64,000 bases of DNA from Anaerovoracaceae bacterium (GCA_029983755.1 JASBYX010000002.1:1-64000); one strand, 5' to 3'; counted from the stretch's first letter, positions 1 to 9,769 are shown. The notes: generated by a model not told the origin, from the letters alone. Numbers and translations are program-made.

Positions 1-21
1 CTCGGGGGCACCATCAGACAG

Positions 22-65
22 CCCTCTGAAACATCTGGAATTCAGTTGTTTCAGGGGGTTTTATA
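22..65 (+). terminator. Rho-independent terminator of an upstream gene
   Basis: Arms CCCTCTGAAAC (22-32) and GTTTCAGGGGG pair around a loop of about 15 bases, followed by TTTTAT. The gene it ends lies left of the window. Positions 66-264 hold only AT-rich sequence with no convincing gene. Confidence 0.65.
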
Positions 66-279
66 TTGCTTTCAAATATCACGAATATCCCTAATTAATC
101 TAAGAATCATATTGTTTTTCCGTAATAATAGGGAGTGAGTAAATGGATAAAGATCAAAACTGTACTGTATAAAAACTTTATTTTTGTATATTTAAATAGG
201 ATCAATAGTGTTTTAAAATGTAAACAAGAAGAAAAATAATTCATAAATCTTGCCAATAGGTAAATGGAGGTATTAGGAA

Positions 280-861
280 GTGAAATCCAGAAAAACATTT
301 AAAAACGACCCGGTTATGCAGATGGTTGCAACTGCACTGGTTATGGCCTTGATCTGCGTAGCAACTATGATAATTAAAATACCAATCCCTATGACAGAAG
401 GGTATGTTCATCTTGGAGATGCCATGATATTCCTTGGAGTATTGATACTTGGAAAAAACCGTGGAGCCCTTGCAGCAGGCGTTGGATCGGCATTAGGCGA
501 TCTGTTTGCAGGATACGCTGCATGGATACCATGGACCCTTGGAATTAAGTTCCTCATGGCTTTCATAATGGGTCTTGCAATAGAAAAGGCTGCCGGTAAA
601 TTCCCACTAGTGGAAGTCCTTGCAATGCTCCTTGCCGGAGTGGAGATGGTGGCAGGCTACTATTTTGCGGCATCACTCATGACGGGAAACTGGGTGGTAC
701 CTTTGGCATCAATTCCTTGGAATATCGGACAGTTTGTAATGGGAATAATTCTGGCAGTGGTATTTGCTGCTGTTTTGGAAAAGACTCCGGTTGGGGAACA
801 GATGGTATATAGATTCCAGATGCCTTTCAAGAGAAACAAGATGGATTCCCGAGCTAATTAG
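280..861 (+). CDS. ECF transporter S component (vitamin-type substrate-binding membrane subunit)
   Basis: Small integral membrane protein of 193 residues with about five to six hydrophobic helices. It resembles substrate-specific S components of energy-coupling-factor transporters, which capture a vitamin or precursor and pair with a shared EcfA/A'/T module. The N-terminal helix followed by a short loop with a conserved GYVHLGDA stretch (about 47-54) and the glycine-rich GSALGD segment are typical of the riboflavin/hydroxymethylpyrimidine-like S components. Start is GTG at 280, nine bases after TGGAGG. No EcfAT genes are in the window, so it presumably uses a remote module. The substrate cannot be read from the sequence, and no riboswitch was recognised upstream. 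Confidence 0.75.
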   Translation: MKSRKTFKNDPVMQMVATALVMALICVATMIIKIPIPMTEGYVHLGDAMIFLGVLILGKNRGALAAGVGSALGDLFAGYAAWIPWTLGIKFLMAFIMGLAIEKAAGKFPLVEVLAMLLAGVEMVAGYYFAASLMTGNWVVPLASIPWNIGQFVMGIILAVVFAAVLEKTPVGEQMVYRFQMPFKRNKMDSRAN

Positions 862-913
862 TCATAATTTTGCTCCTATAGAACAAATATCTACCGAATA
901 AAGCAAAAAACGG

Positions 914-942
914 CAAAATCCCCCTTGGCAGGTGGGATTTTG
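914..942 (+). terminator. Rho-independent terminator after the ECF S gene
   Basis: CAAAATCCC and GGGATTTTG form a 9-bp stem with an 11-base loop, and the 3' arm is T-rich. The loop also contains the -35 hexamer of the next promoter. Confidence 0.8.
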
Positions 943-953
943 TGTTATATAAT
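925..953 (+). promoter_or_regulatory. Promoter of rpsF-ssb-rpsR
   Basis: TTGGCA (925-930), 17-bp spacer, TATAAT (948-953). The leader to rpsF is about 70 nt and contains a small hairpin, GCACCA (983-988) with TGGTGC (996-1001), just before the AGGGAGGTG ribosome site. Leaders of rpsF operons are often bound by the S6:S18 complex; that this hairpin is such a site is only a guess. Confidence 0.75.
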
Positions 954-1028
954 AGATGGGCACAATTCCGTGCATATTCTCTGCACCATGAGAAGTGGTG
1001 CCATTTAAGACCATAGGGAGGTGAAGAT

Positions 1029-1316
1029 ATGATTAACTATGAAATTATGTTCATTGTCGATCCTACTCTAGATGACGAGATGAAGGAAAAGACGGTAGAA
1101 ACCGTTAAGGAAATCATCGCGTCTTATGGCGAAGTTACAAACGTTGATGTTTGGGGACTCAGAAAGCTTGCGTATCCAATCGAAAAAAAGAGCGAAGGAT
1201 ATTATGTAGTGGTTGAGTTCAAGGCAGCACCGACTTTGCCTAAGGAGCTAGACAGAAGACTTCGAATTTCAGACAACGTAATCAGACACTTAATCGTGAA
1301 CAAAGACGAGAAATAG
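1029..1316 (+). CDS. rpsF: Small ribosomal subunit protein bS6
   Basis: Ribosomal protein of 95 residues, normal length for bS6. It binds 16S rRNA together with bS18 in the platform of the 30S subunit. The start of the protein (MINYEIMFIVDP) and the RKLAYPIEKKSEGYY segment are characteristic. Start ATG follows AGGGAGGTG. It is first in the conserved rpsF-ssb-rpsR operon, 12 bp before ssb. Confidence 0.97.
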   Translation: MINYEIMFIVDPTLDDEMKEKTVETVKEIIASYGEVTNVDVWGLRKLAYPIEKKSEGYYVVVEFKAAPTLPKELDRRLRISDNVIRHLIVNKDEK

Positions 1317-1328
1317 TGGAGGTAAAGT

Positions 1329-1880
1329 ATGAACAGCGTTGTACTTATTGGAAGATTAACAAGAGATCCTGAACTGAGGTATACATCAAGCACACAGATG
1401 GCTGTTGCTTCATTTACCATCGCCGTTGATAGACCTACAAGGTCAGGTGGCGAAAGGCAGGCAGACTTTCCAAGAATTACGGTTTTCGGTAAGCAAGCTG
1501 AGAACTGTGACAAGTATCTTGCTAAGGGGAGATTGGTTGCTGTCCAAGGAAGATTACAGACGGGAAGTTACCAGAACAAGAATGGGGACACAGTATACAC
1601 AACAGATGTTATCGCAGACAGGGTACAATTCCTAGAGTGGGGAGATAGACCTCAAGGCGGTCAGGGTTCCGGTAATTATCAGGGATCCGGATACAGTCAA
1701 GGGGGAGGATATCAGCAGAGTGGGAACTTCGGGCAACCTCAGGGGGTCACGCAGAACTCACAGGTGAATCAGAGCGCACAGAGCGGAGGATTTGATAACT
1801 CTACTTCTCAGAGCTCAACTTCAGGCCTTGATGATATGCCACCTTCATTTGAAGCTATTGAGGACGATCTGCCATTCTAA
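1329..1880 (+). CDS. ssb: Single-stranded DNA-binding protein
   Basis: OB-fold single-strand DNA-binding protein, 183 residues. The N-terminal about 105 residues are the OB domain (MNSVVLIGRLTRDPELRYT). Residues about 110-170 form a Gly/Gln/Ser-rich flexible linker, and the protein ends in the acidic tip DDLPF that recruits replication and repair enzymes. Start ATG after GTGGAGGTAAAGT. It sits between rpsF and rpsR, as in most Firmicutes. Confidence 0.97.
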   Translation: MNSVVLIGRLTRDPELRYTSSTQMAVASFTIAVDRPTRSGGERQADFPRITVFGKQAENCDKYLAKGRLVAVQGRLQTGSYQNKNGDTVYTTDVIADRVQFLEWGDRPQGGQGSGNYQGSGYSQGGGYQQSGNFGQPQGVTQNSQVNQSAQSGGFDNSTSQSSTSGLDDMPPSFEAIEDDLPF

Positions 1881-1934
1881 ATTTAGGGTCTGATCAGAAT
1901 GGATCAGATTACAGATTTTAGAGAGGAGATTGAC

Positions 1935-2171
1935 ATGGAAAAGAAACGTACAGGCGGAATGCGCAGAAAGAAGGTCTGCCAGCTTTGCGCTGACAAATCT
2001 CAGCCTATAGATTACAAAGATGTTGAAAAGCTAAAGAAGTTTGTTTCTGAAAGAGGAAAGATTCTTCCAAAGCGTGTAACAGGCACATGCGCACTGCATC
2101 AGAGAGACGTTACCAAGGCAGTTAAGAGAGCAAGAATCGTTGCACTTTTGCCTTTCGTAGCAGATAAATAA
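1935..2171 (+). CDS. rpsR: Small ribosomal subunit protein bS18, zinc-binding form
   Basis: 78-residue 30S protein that pairs with bS6. The start is set at ATG 1935 (MEKKRTGG), behind AGAGGAGAT; an upstream in-frame ATG at 1899 would add 12 residues not found in the family. CxxC near residue 16 (VCQLC) with a later Cys (TGTC) suggests the zinc-ribbon (C+) version. Last gene of the operon. Confidence 0.95.
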   Translation: MEKKRTGGMRRKKVCQLCADKSQPIDYKDVEKLKKFVSERGKILPKRVTGTCALHQRDVTKAVKRARIVALLPFVADK

Positions 2172-2194
2172 GAACAGATTAATAGAAAGAATGA

Positions 2195-2250
2195 CAAAAC
2201 CCACCGGGGACTTCGAACTTTTTAAGCCGAGTAGTTCCTAGTGGGTTTTT
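2195..2250 (+). terminator. Terminator of the rpsF operon
   Basis: AAAACCCAC and GTGGGTTTTT pair around an inner sequence of about 37 bases, followed by T-rich sequence. Also suitable for the convergent pepV transcript. Confidence 0.75.
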
Positions 2251-2346
2251 GATTTTGGTTAACGGCCTTATGCCTACAATTTTGCTATTTGCCTTGCCGC
2301 AAATTTCTATTTCCATCCAAGGCAATAAAACACCTAAGACTAATCA

Positions 2347-3915
2347 TCACCTCGCCAGCTCATAGAGAGCCTTGGCAAATATTTTGATGGATGTATATAA
2401 ATCCTCAACGAAGATATACTCGTTTGGCTGATGGCAGATGTCCTCACGCCCGGGCATAACAGGCCCGAAAGCCACTGTGTTTGGAACAGCTCTGGCATAA
2501 GTTCCACCACCGATTACGATAGGTTCACTCTTTTCGTCACCGGTGAACTCCTTGTAAGCTTCCATGAGGGTCACAATCAAAGGATCATCCACAGGCTTGT
2601 AAAGTGGCGCCATGTGATTTTCGCACTTAACCCTGTACCCCTCCGGCACAACAGTAGCCCTCAGCCCATCATACACATCGTCTAAATCCATGGTGACAGG
2701 ATACCTTATATCCAATGTAAAGCCCGCTTTGTCCTCATTGATGTCCACAAGCCCCACATTCAGAGAAAGCTTGCCGGAAGGCTCATCCGAAAACGCCACC
2801 CCTATATTTTCACCGTTAAAAGTGTAGCCCAGGTGCTGATTATAAAAATCCACAACTTCCCTGCTAGGTCCCTCAGGCAGGTCTAACTGACCGAGAAAAT
2901 CCATCATGATAGAAATCGCATTGAGTCCCAGATCAGGCCTTGAACCGTGGGCAGAAACTCCATGGGATGTCAACAAAACAGCGTTATCTTCAGGGACTTT
3001 CTCTAAAGTAATCAACTCTTCCAAGTTCTCAAACTCTACGTCGAAGCGAGTACTAGGCTTAAATGATTTTGCCAGGGAGGAAATTTTTTCCCATGCTGCA
3101 TCGTAGCCACAAGGAGAACCGGAAAGATTAAGAGTGGCAACTGCTTTGTCTGCCACAGCGTTTGGAACCGTTCCACCTGACATCCTAGTTATAATTCGTC
3201 CACCCTCAGACTCCCCGGCAATCTTCCTTTCTACAAGAAACTCAGAGCAGCCTTTCTCGGCGTGGATAGCAGGAAAGTCAGCATCAGGAGAAAATCCGGC
3301 AAGCACATTCGGCTGTTCAGCCTCAATGTAGTACCTCATACCCTTCCACTCAGTTTCCTCATCGCAACCAAGAATGAGGCGTATGGTCTTACTTGGGGTA
3401 AAGCCGGCTTCCTTCAAAGCTTTTACAGCGTAATAACCTGCAAGGAGCGGCCCCTTATCATCAAGAACACCCCGACCGAAGAATTTTCCGTCTTTTTCAA
3501 CCATCTTGAAAGGGTCAGTGGACCAATTCTCCCTATCACCTGCAGGAACAACATCCAGATGACCGACCACAGCGACAATCTCCTTTTCATCTGCGGCCTC
3601 GTTGCCGGGCTCGTGGGTAGAATCGCTCCAAGTCTTGTCCTTAGAACCAGACTCTGTCGCTAGAAAGTCAATATGTCCTCCATATTTATCCACATTCTTC
3701 ACAGTAAATCCATCCTTTTCGGCCAAATCAAGGACGAAATTAAGAGCATCGTCTACATTCTTACCGAAAGGCATATTGCCCTCTGCTTCATCTACAACAC
3801 TTGGAATGGCAATTAGACTGCCGAGGTTATCCCTGAAGCTTTCATAATTTTTCTCAATTATTTCCATGTATTTTTGTTCGAATTCAGATATGTTTCTTTC
3901 ACGAATCCCTTTCAT
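2347..3915 (-). CDS. pepV: Dipeptidase PepV-like, M20 family metallopeptidase
   Basis: Zinc dipeptidase of 522 residues. Visible metal-site motifs are VVGHLDVVPAGD (His119, Asp121), GRGVLDDKGP (Asp152) and CDEETEWKGM. It would release amino acids from dipeptides, including beta-Ala or Xaa-His types, in the cytoplasm. The start is placed at the ATG at 3915, seven codons inside the longest frame, because AAAGGAGGTG lies just upstream. It is longer than usual PepV (about 465 residues), partly through a hydrophilic insertion at residues about 88-111. Single gene on the minus strand, convergent with rpsR. Upstream of hutH and divergent from it, so a role in supplying histidine is possible but unproven. 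Confidence 0.88.
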   Translation of the reverse strand: MKGIRERNISEFEQKYMEIIEKNYESFRDNLGSLIAIPSVVDEAEGNMPFGKNVDDALNFVLDLAEKDGFTVKNVDKYGGHIDFLATESGSKDKTWSDSTHEPGNEAADEKEIVAVVGHLDVVPAGDRENWSTDPFKMVEKDGKFFGRGVLDDKGPLLAGYYAVKALKEAGFTPSKTIRLILGCDEETEWKGMRYYIEAEQPNVLAGFSPDADFPAIHAEKGCSEFLVERKIAGESEGGRIITRMSGGTVPNAVADKAVATLNLSGSPCGYDAAWEKISSLAKSFKPSTRFDVEFENLEELITLEKVPEDNAVLLTSHGVSAHGSRPDLGLNAISIMMDFLGQLDLPEGPSREVVDFYNQHLGYTFNGENIGVAFSDEPSGKLSLNVGLVDINEDKAGFTLDIRYPVTMDLDDVYDGLRATVVPEGYRVKCENHMAPLYKPVDDPLIVTLMEAYKEFTGDEKSEPIVIGGGTYARAVPNTVAFGPVMPGREDICHQPNEYIFVEDLYTSIKIFAKALYELAR

Positions 3916-4121
3916 GGTGCACCTCCTTTGCAGCACAAGGTAGGCGTTAAAACAAGCTAACCAGATGCTGCTATTTTGATTTTATCATAAGAAGCACATC
4001 CCTTCAATACTTTAGCACGTTTAATCGAAACCGTTGAAAAATAGCCGTTTTTTTGAGAAAGAAATCTCCAAACTAATCACAAATTAAAGTGAAATTACTA
4101 GAAATATCTCCCAGTTACGAG

Positions 4122-4127
4122 TATAAT
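4122..4127 (+). promoter_or_regulatory. Probable -10 box of the hut operon promoter
   Basis: TATAAT 41 bases before hutH. The position 17 bp upstream has no good -35 hexamer, which would fit an activator-dependent promoter. The rest of the 247-bp pepV-hutH gap shows nothing else recognisable. Confidence 0.4.
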
Positions 4128-4168
4128 AGAAGTAATAAAACTGAAAAAAGAGAAGAGGAGAGATGAAA

Positions 4169-5710
4169 ATGGCAGTAGTTATTAATGGTAGAGATCTAAC
4201 CCTGGATCAACTGATGAAAGTTGCTCGTGAGGGTGAGAAGGTGAAACTCTCTGAAGATGCAAAAGAAAACGTGAAGAAAGCTCGTAAATATATAGAGGAC
4301 AAGCTGGAGTCAGGAGAAGTGATTTACGGTCTGACAACAGGATTTGGCAAATTTGCAAATGTGCTAATTTCCAGAGAACAGACAGAGGACTTGCAGAGGA
4401 ACCTCATTGTCAGCCACACCTGTGCCATGGGAGAAGCCTATGAGGAAAAGTACGTCAGAGCAGCAATGCTTTTGAGATGTAACGCCCTGGCAAGGGGAAA
4501 TTCCGGAATAAGGCTGGAGACACTTCAGACTTTAATAGATATGATAAATGAAGGAATTCATCCTGTCGTTCCGGAAAAAGGGTCTCTTGGAGCTTCAGGG
4601 GATTTGGCACCACTTTCTCATATTGCCCTAGGTCTTATAGGGCTTGGCAAGGTCACATACCAAGGGGAAGAGATGGATGCGTCAGAAGCCATGGAGAAGG
4701 CAGGAATCAAGCCTGTTCAGCTGGCAGCAAAGGAAGGTCTCGCCCTGAATAACGGAACACAGATGATGACAGCCATAGGGGCAAATGTTTTGTGGGATGC
4801 CATTAAACTTGCAAAGATTGCAGACGTAGCGGCAGCAATGACAATGGAAGCACTCCATGGGATTACCAAGGCCTTCGATCACAAAATACATGTTTTGCGT
4901 GGCCATCAGGGGCAGATCGATGTTGCACAGAATCTTTTGCAGATACTTGAGGGAAGTGAGAATGCTCAAAGGGTGCAGGAGACAAAGGTGCAGGATCCGT
5001 ATTCTCTAAGATGCACACCACAGGTTCACGGTGCTTCCAGGGATTCCCTTAGCTATGTTTACGAAACTGTAAACAGGGAGATTAACGCTGTAACAGATAA
5101 TCCTATTGTCTTCCCTGATGAGGATCAGGTTATTTCAGGTGGAAACTTCCACGGGCAGCCTATGGCTTTGGCCTTTGATTTTATGAAGATTGCCATCGCT
5201 GAATTTGCCAACATCTCTGAGAGAAGATCCGAGAGAATGATTAACCCGGCACTTTCCGAAGGACTTCCGGGTTTTTTAACAAAACACGGGGGCGTATGCT
5301 CAGGATTCATGATCGCCCAGTATGCAGCGGCGTCAATGGTTTCCGAAAGCAAAGTGTATGCTCATCCGGCCTCCGTTGACTCGATTCCAAGTTCAGGAAA
5401 CCAAGAAGACCATGTGTCCATGGGAACGACCTCAGCAAGGACGGCTGCCATGATTTTGGACAACTCCCAGAAAGTTTTGGCAATTGAGCTTATGACTGCG
5501 GCTCAGGCGATTTGGCTAAGGGATGAGATCGGAGAGAAGGCTATTGAACAGCTTTCCCCTGTAACGAAAGCAGCATATGATTTTATACGACAGCAAAGCG
5601 AGCCTGTTGACGAGGATATCATCATGCATGACGAAATGGAAAAGTTTGATAAGATGATTAAGGATGGAAGCTTTTTGGCTCACGTGGAGAAGAGCGTAAA
5701 CTTAAGATAG
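4169..5710 (+). CDS. hutH: Histidine ammonia-lyase
   Basis: First enzyme of histidine degradation: removes ammonia from L-histidine to give trans-urocanate. The self-made MIO cofactor comes from the Ala-Ser-Gly triad in GSLGASGDLAPLSH (about residues 142-144), which is intact. Length of 513 residues is normal. Two in-frame ATG codons, 4163 and 4169, follow GAGGAG; 4169 has the better spacing and is used here. Heads the operon hutH-hutU-hutI-fchA-ftcD. Confidence 0.96.
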   Translation: MAVVINGRDLTLDQLMKVAREGEKVKLSEDAKENVKKARKYIEDKLESGEVIYGLTTGFGKFANVLISREQTEDLQRNLIVSHTCAMGEAYEEKYVRAAMLLRCNALARGNSGIRLETLQTLIDMINEGIHPVVPEKGSLGASGDLAPLSHIALGLIGLGKVTYQGEEMDASEAMEKAGIKPVQLAAKEGLALNNGTQMMTAIGANVLWDAIKLAKIADVAAAMTMEALHGITKAFDHKIHVLRGHQGQIDVAQNLLQILEGSENAQRVQETKVQDPYSLRCTPQVHGASRDSLSYVYETVNREINAVTDNPIVFPDEDQVISGGNFHGQPMALAFDFMKIAIAEFANISERRSERMINPALSEGLPGFLTKHGGVCSGFMIAQYAAASMVSESKVYAHPASVDSIPSSGNQEDHVSMGTTSARTAAMILDNSQKVLAIELMTAAQAIWLRDEIGEKAIEQLSPVTKAAYDFIRQQSEPVDEDIIMHDEMEKFDKMIKDGSFLAHVEKSVNLR

Positions 5711-5747
5711 AAAACCATGTAAGAGGTGCGATGACAGGAGGTGCATC

Positions 5748-7760
5748 ATGAATCAGAACAAGGAAATTGCAGAGGCAATGACTATCAAATTGGAAAATGA
5801 ATACCCTGAATATCCCAAGTTTAAGGAGGGAATCAGGAGGGCTCCCGATAGGGGATACAGACTTACTCCGGCTCAGACAAAGATTGCACTGAGAAATGCA
5901 CTAAGATATGTGCCGGAAGAACTCCATCAAAAGCTGGCACCGGAATTTTTAGAGGAGCTCAAGACCAGGGGTCGAATTTACGCATATAGATATAGGCCGG
6001 AAGGAAGGATTTACGGCAAACCGATAGATGAATACGAGGGTAAGTGTCTTGCAGGCAAGGCCTTTCAGGTTATGATGGACAACAACCTGGACTTTGAAGT
6101 TGCCCTGTATCCATATGAACTGGTGACCTATGGGGAAACCGGATCAGTTTGCCAGAACTGGCTACAGTACAGATTGATTCAAAAGTATCTGAGAGAGCTT
6201 ACTGAGGATCAGACCCTTGTCGTGGAGTCAGGACATCCTTTGGGGCTATTCCCATCTAAACCTGAAGCACCGAGGGTTATCATAACAAATGCTCTCATGG
6301 TTGGAGAATACGATAATATTCATGACTGGGAAGTTGCAGAAGAAATGGGAGTTGCCAACTATGGACAGATGACCGCCGGTGGATGGATGTACATAGGACC
6401 ACAGGGAATAGTTCACGGCACCTTTAACACAATACTTAATGCAGGCAGAAAGTATCTGGGAGTCCCTGACGATGGAGATCTTTCAGGAATCACATTTGTT
6501 TCTTCAGGTCTAGGAGGAATGAGCGGAGCACAGCCTAAGGCGGCTAATATTGCAAGGGCTGTGGGCATCTTCGCGGAAGTTGACAAATCAAGAATTGAGA
6601 CAAGACATGACCAGGGTTGGGTTGATGTTGTTATGGATGACCTTGATGAAGTTTTCAAGCTTGCCGGGGAGAAGGTTAAGGCAAAGGAATCTATTTCCAT
6701 CGCATATCACGGAAATATTGTAGATCTTCTCGAAGCAGCGTATGAGAAGAATTTCAAAATAGACCTTCTTTCAGACCAGACTTCTTGCCACAATGTGTAT
6801 GATGGGGGTTACTGCCCTGTTGGAATGACCTTCGAAGAGAGAACTCGAATGCTGGCAGAAGACAGAGATGAATTTGTCAAGAGAATTGACGAAACCCTGA
6901 AACGCCACTATTTTGTGATCAAAAAGCTCACGGAGAAGGGAACTTACTTCTTCGACTACGGAAATTCATTCATGAAGGCCATGTTTGACTCCGGGATAAA
7001 GGAAATTTCCAAGAACGGCGTGGACGACAAGGATGGATTCATCTGGCCGTCGTATGTTGAGGACATTATGGGGCCGATTTTGTTCGACTATGGGTACGGT
7101 CCTTTTAGATGGGTTTGCCTGTCCGGGAAGCCGGAGGATTTGGATATGACTGACCAAACCGCTATGGACTGCATCGATCCTGATAGGCGTGCACAGGATA
7201 GGGACAACTGGGTTTGGATCAGAGACGCCAAGGAAAACAAGATGGTTGTGGGAACACAGGCAAGGATTTTGTACCAGGATGCAGAGCGTAGAAGAGACAT
7301 CGCTCTTGCATTTAACAAGCTTGTGCGTGATGGGAAGACAGGGCCTATAATGCTGGGCCGTGATCACCACGATGTTTCGGGAACAGACTCTCCTTTCAGG
7401 GAGACTTCAAATATTAAGGACGGATCCAATGTCATGGCGGATATGGCTGTACAGTGTTTTGCCGGAAATGCAGCACGTGGAATGAGCCTTTGCGCCCTAC
7501 ATAACGGTGGCGGAGTTGGAATCGGAAAAGCTATCAACGGAGGCTTTGGACTCCTTCTTGACGGTTCCGAAAAGACTGACAATATCATAAAATCGGCCAT
7601 GATGTGGGACGTTATGGGAGGTGTAGCAAGGCGAAGCTGGGCCAGAAACGAGAATGCAATCACAACAGCCACTGCGTATAATCACAATTATCAGGGCAAG
7701 GGACACATTACAATCCCTTACCTTGTGGATGATGAGCTGATCGAAGATCTTGTAAAATAA
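5748..7760 (+). CDS. hutU: Urocanate hydratase (long form)
   Basis: Second step of histidine degradation: adds water to urocanate to give 4-imidazolone-5-propionate, using tightly bound NAD+. At 670 residues it is the longer form seen in some anaerobes, against about 555 in Bacillus or Pseudomonas. The conserved SSGLGGMSGAQPKAA segment (NAD-binding) and the GRDHHDVSGTDSPFRET region are present. Start ATG follows GACAGGAGGTGCATC. It is 37 bp downstream of hutH. Confidence 0.95.
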   Translation: MNQNKEIAEAMTIKLENEYPEYPKFKEGIRRAPDRGYRLTPAQTKIALRNALRYVPEELHQKLAPEFLEELKTRGRIYAYRYRPEGRIYGKPIDEYEGKCLAGKAFQVMMDNNLDFEVALYPYELVTYGETGSVCQNWLQYRLIQKYLRELTEDQTLVVESGHPLGLFPSKPEAPRVIITNALMVGEYDNIHDWEVAEEMGVANYGQMTAGGWMYIGPQGIVHGTFNTILNAGRKYLGVPDDGDLSGITFVSSGLGGMSGAQPKAANIARAVGIFAEVDKSRIETRHDQGWVDVVMDDLDEVFKLAGEKVKAKESISIAYHGNIVDLLEAAYEKNFKIDLLSDQTSCHNVYDGGYCPVGMTFEERTRMLAEDRDEFVKRIDETLKRHYFVIKKLTEKGTYFFDYGNSFMKAMFDSGIKEISKNGVDDKDGFIWPSYVEDIMGPILFDYGYGPFRWVCLSGKPEDLDMTDQTAMDCIDPDRRAQDRDNWVWIRDAKENKMVVGTQARILYQDAERRRDIALAFNKLVRDGKTGPIMLGRDHHDVSGTDSPFRETSNIKDGSNVMADMAVQCFAGNAARGMSLCALHNGGGVGIGKAINGGFGLLLDGSEKTDNIIKSAMMWDVMGGVARRSWARNENAITTATAYNHNYQGKGHITIPYLVDDELIEDLVK

Positions 7761-7854
7761 GGGGCTGACAGGTCTGACAAAACAGTAACTTGGCAGAGAT
7801 TAACAGCGAAGTTAGACGGAGATTTTCAAATAGATTTTATATGAGGACAACAAG

Positions 7855-9132
7855 ATGAGCAAAGTTTTGGTTAAAAATATAGGCACCCTTCAGACTCCGG
7901 TGGGAAGCTATGCCCACAAGGGAAAGGAGCAAGGAGAGAACCTCGTGCTAAAAAACGCAGCCATACTCATAGAGGACGGCATCATTGCTGAGATAATATC
8001 AGGAGATGGAGAGAAGCTGAGCCAGCAGGTTGCAGAGGCTGAAAAAGAGGCGGATTCTGTAATCGATGCAGAGGGACACCTTGTGACACCGGGACTTGTG
8101 GAGAGCCACACCCACATGATATTCGGCGGATACAGACAGCACGAACTTCCAAAGAAGCTCAGGGGAGCCACGTACCTTGACATCCTCAGGGAAGGCGGCG
8201 GAATCAATGACACCGTAAGAGCAACAAGAGCTGCAAGTTCTGAAGAGCTCTACAACAAAACAGCTGCTTTTCTGGACGAGGTCGCAAGTTTCGGAGTTAC
8301 CACATGCGAGGTCAAAAGTGGCTACGGACTGGATTTTGAGACTGAGGTCAAATGCCTGGAAGTATTGAGAAAGCTAAATGATGAGCACCCCTTGGACATC
8401 GTTTCCACCTTTATGGGAGCACATGCCCTTCCACCGGAATATAAAGGAAATCCGCAGGAGGGAAAACCCGATGATAAAGAGGGCTTCTTCAAGCTTATGA
8501 ACGAGAAGCTTCTCCCATATATTGCGGAGCGTGATCTTGCGGATTTTGTTGATATTTTCATCGAGGCCGAGGTTTTCAGCGTTGAAGAGGGAAGAGTTTA
8601 CCTTGAGAAAGCTAAGGAACTTGGATATGACATCAAAATTCATGCTGACGAGATTAAATCGATAGGAGGCACAGAGCTTGCAGGAGAAATGAAGGCCAGG
8701 AGTGCGGAGCACTTAATAGTGGCTGACTCTAAAGGGATTGATGCCTTAGCTAAAGGCGGAACTGTGGCAGTTTGTCTGCCGGGAACATCTTTCTATTTAG
8801 GATCAACCTTCGCCCCAGCACGGGAAATGATAGAAAAAGAAGTGCCTGTAGCTATTGCGACGGACTTCAATCCGGGATCATGTCCTTGTTTGAACTTGCA
8901 GCTTATGATGAACCTGGCAATTCTGAAGTACAAAATGTTGCCAGAAGAAATTCTAACAGCAGTAACAGTAAATGCTGCAGCAGCACTCAACATGGAAAAA
9001 CTTGTGGGAACTGTGGAAGTTGGTAAACAGGCAGATTTAGCCATATGGGGAATAGACGATTTCAATATGGCGTGCTACAGATACGGCTCAAATCTTGTGA
9101 GGAAAACAATTAAGAAAGGTGAATTAATTTAA
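7855..9132 (+). CDS. hutI: Imidazolonepropionase
   Basis: Third step: hydrolyses imidazolone propionate to N-formimino-L-glutamate. Amidohydrolase fold; the metal ligands His85 and His87 lie in ESHTHMIFGG, a further His is in KIHADEIKSIGG, and Asp in ATDFNPGS. 425 residues, family length. Separated from hutU by 94 bp. Its TAA overlaps the ATG of fchA by one base, so the two are translationally coupled. Confidence 0.95.
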   Translation: MSKVLVKNIGTLQTPVGSYAHKGKEQGENLVLKNAAILIEDGIIAEIISGDGEKLSQQVAEAEKEADSVIDAEGHLVTPGLVESHTHMIFGGYRQHELPKKLRGATYLDILREGGGINDTVRATRAASSEELYNKTAAFLDEVASFGVTTCEVKSGYGLDFETEVKCLEVLRKLNDEHPLDIVSTFMGAHALPPEYKGNPQEGKPDDKEGFFKLMNEKLLPYIAERDLADFVDIFIEAEVFSVEEGRVYLEKAKELGYDIKIHADEIKSIGGTELAGEMKARSAEHLIVADSKGIDALAKGGTVAVCLPGTSFYLGSTFAPAREMIEKEVPVAIATDFNPGSCPCLNLQLMMNLAILKYKMLPEEILTAVTVNAAAALNMEKLVGTVEVGKQADLAIWGIDDFNMACYRYGSNLVRKTIKKGELI

Positions 9133-9761
9133 TGGGAAAACTAATTGATCTGGATATTCAAAAGTATATGGCAGACCTTGCATCAAACTCACCGGCCCCG
9201 GGAGGGGGATCTGCCAGCGCTTTGGCAGGAGCTCAAGGAATAGCCCTTGTCATGATGGTTGCAGAGCTAACCGTGGGCAAGGAAAAGTACGCAGAGTATG
9301 AGGAAGTTTGCCAAAAAGCAATAAGTGATGGCAGGGCAAGGCTGAATGATTTCCTCAAGGCGATCGACGATGACACGGAAGCCTATAATAAAGTTGGTGC
9401 AGCCTTTAAGATGCCGAAATCCACAGAGGAAGAAAAGGCACAGCGAAGTGCTGCAATACAAGAGGCCACTATTTTGGCGACCCGTGTTCCACTGCACACC
9501 ATGGAAATTGCAATGGAAGCACTTAAAATCGCCGAAAGCGTCATAGGAAGGTCAAATCCGAACTGCGCCAGCGACATAGGCGTTGGAGCCCTGAATCTAA
9601 AGGCGGCACTTCTTGGAGCTTGGCTGAATGTGAAGATCAACCTTCCGGGAATCAAGGAAGAAGGTCTTAAACAGGAAATTTTGAATCATGCTCAGGACAT
9701 GATTTCCGAAGGGAACAAAATAGCTGACCACTGTTACACGGCGGTTGAAGAGATTATTTAG
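9132..9761 (+). CDS. fchA: Formimidoyltetrahydrofolate cyclodeaminase
   Basis: 209-residue member of the FTCD C-terminal family. It converts 5-formimino-THF to 5,10-methenyl-THF and ammonia. The SPAPGGGSASALAGAQG segment at about residues 20-36 is the family signature. In animals this is fused to the formiminotransferase; here the two activities are separate neighbouring genes. The single-base overlap with hutI supports co-translation. Confidence 0.93.
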   Translation: MGKLIDLDIQKYMADLASNSPAPGGGSASALAGAQGIALVMMVAELTVGKEKYAEYEEVCQKAISDGRARLNDFLKAIDDDTEAYNKVGAAFKMPKSTEEEKAQRSAAIQEATILATRVPLHTMEIAMEALKIAESVIGRSNPNCASDIGVGALNLKAALLGAWLNVKINLPGIKEEGLKQEILNHAQDMISEGNKIADHCYTAVEEII

Positions 9762-9769
9762 GAGGAGAA

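Noticed and set aside
107..298. 63-codon minus-strand frame before the ECF gene
   Set aside because: AT-rich, no ribosome site, overlaps the start of the real gene.
3262..3663. 133-codon frame opposite pepV
   Set aside because: Shadow of the dipeptidase coding strand; no start signal or domain.
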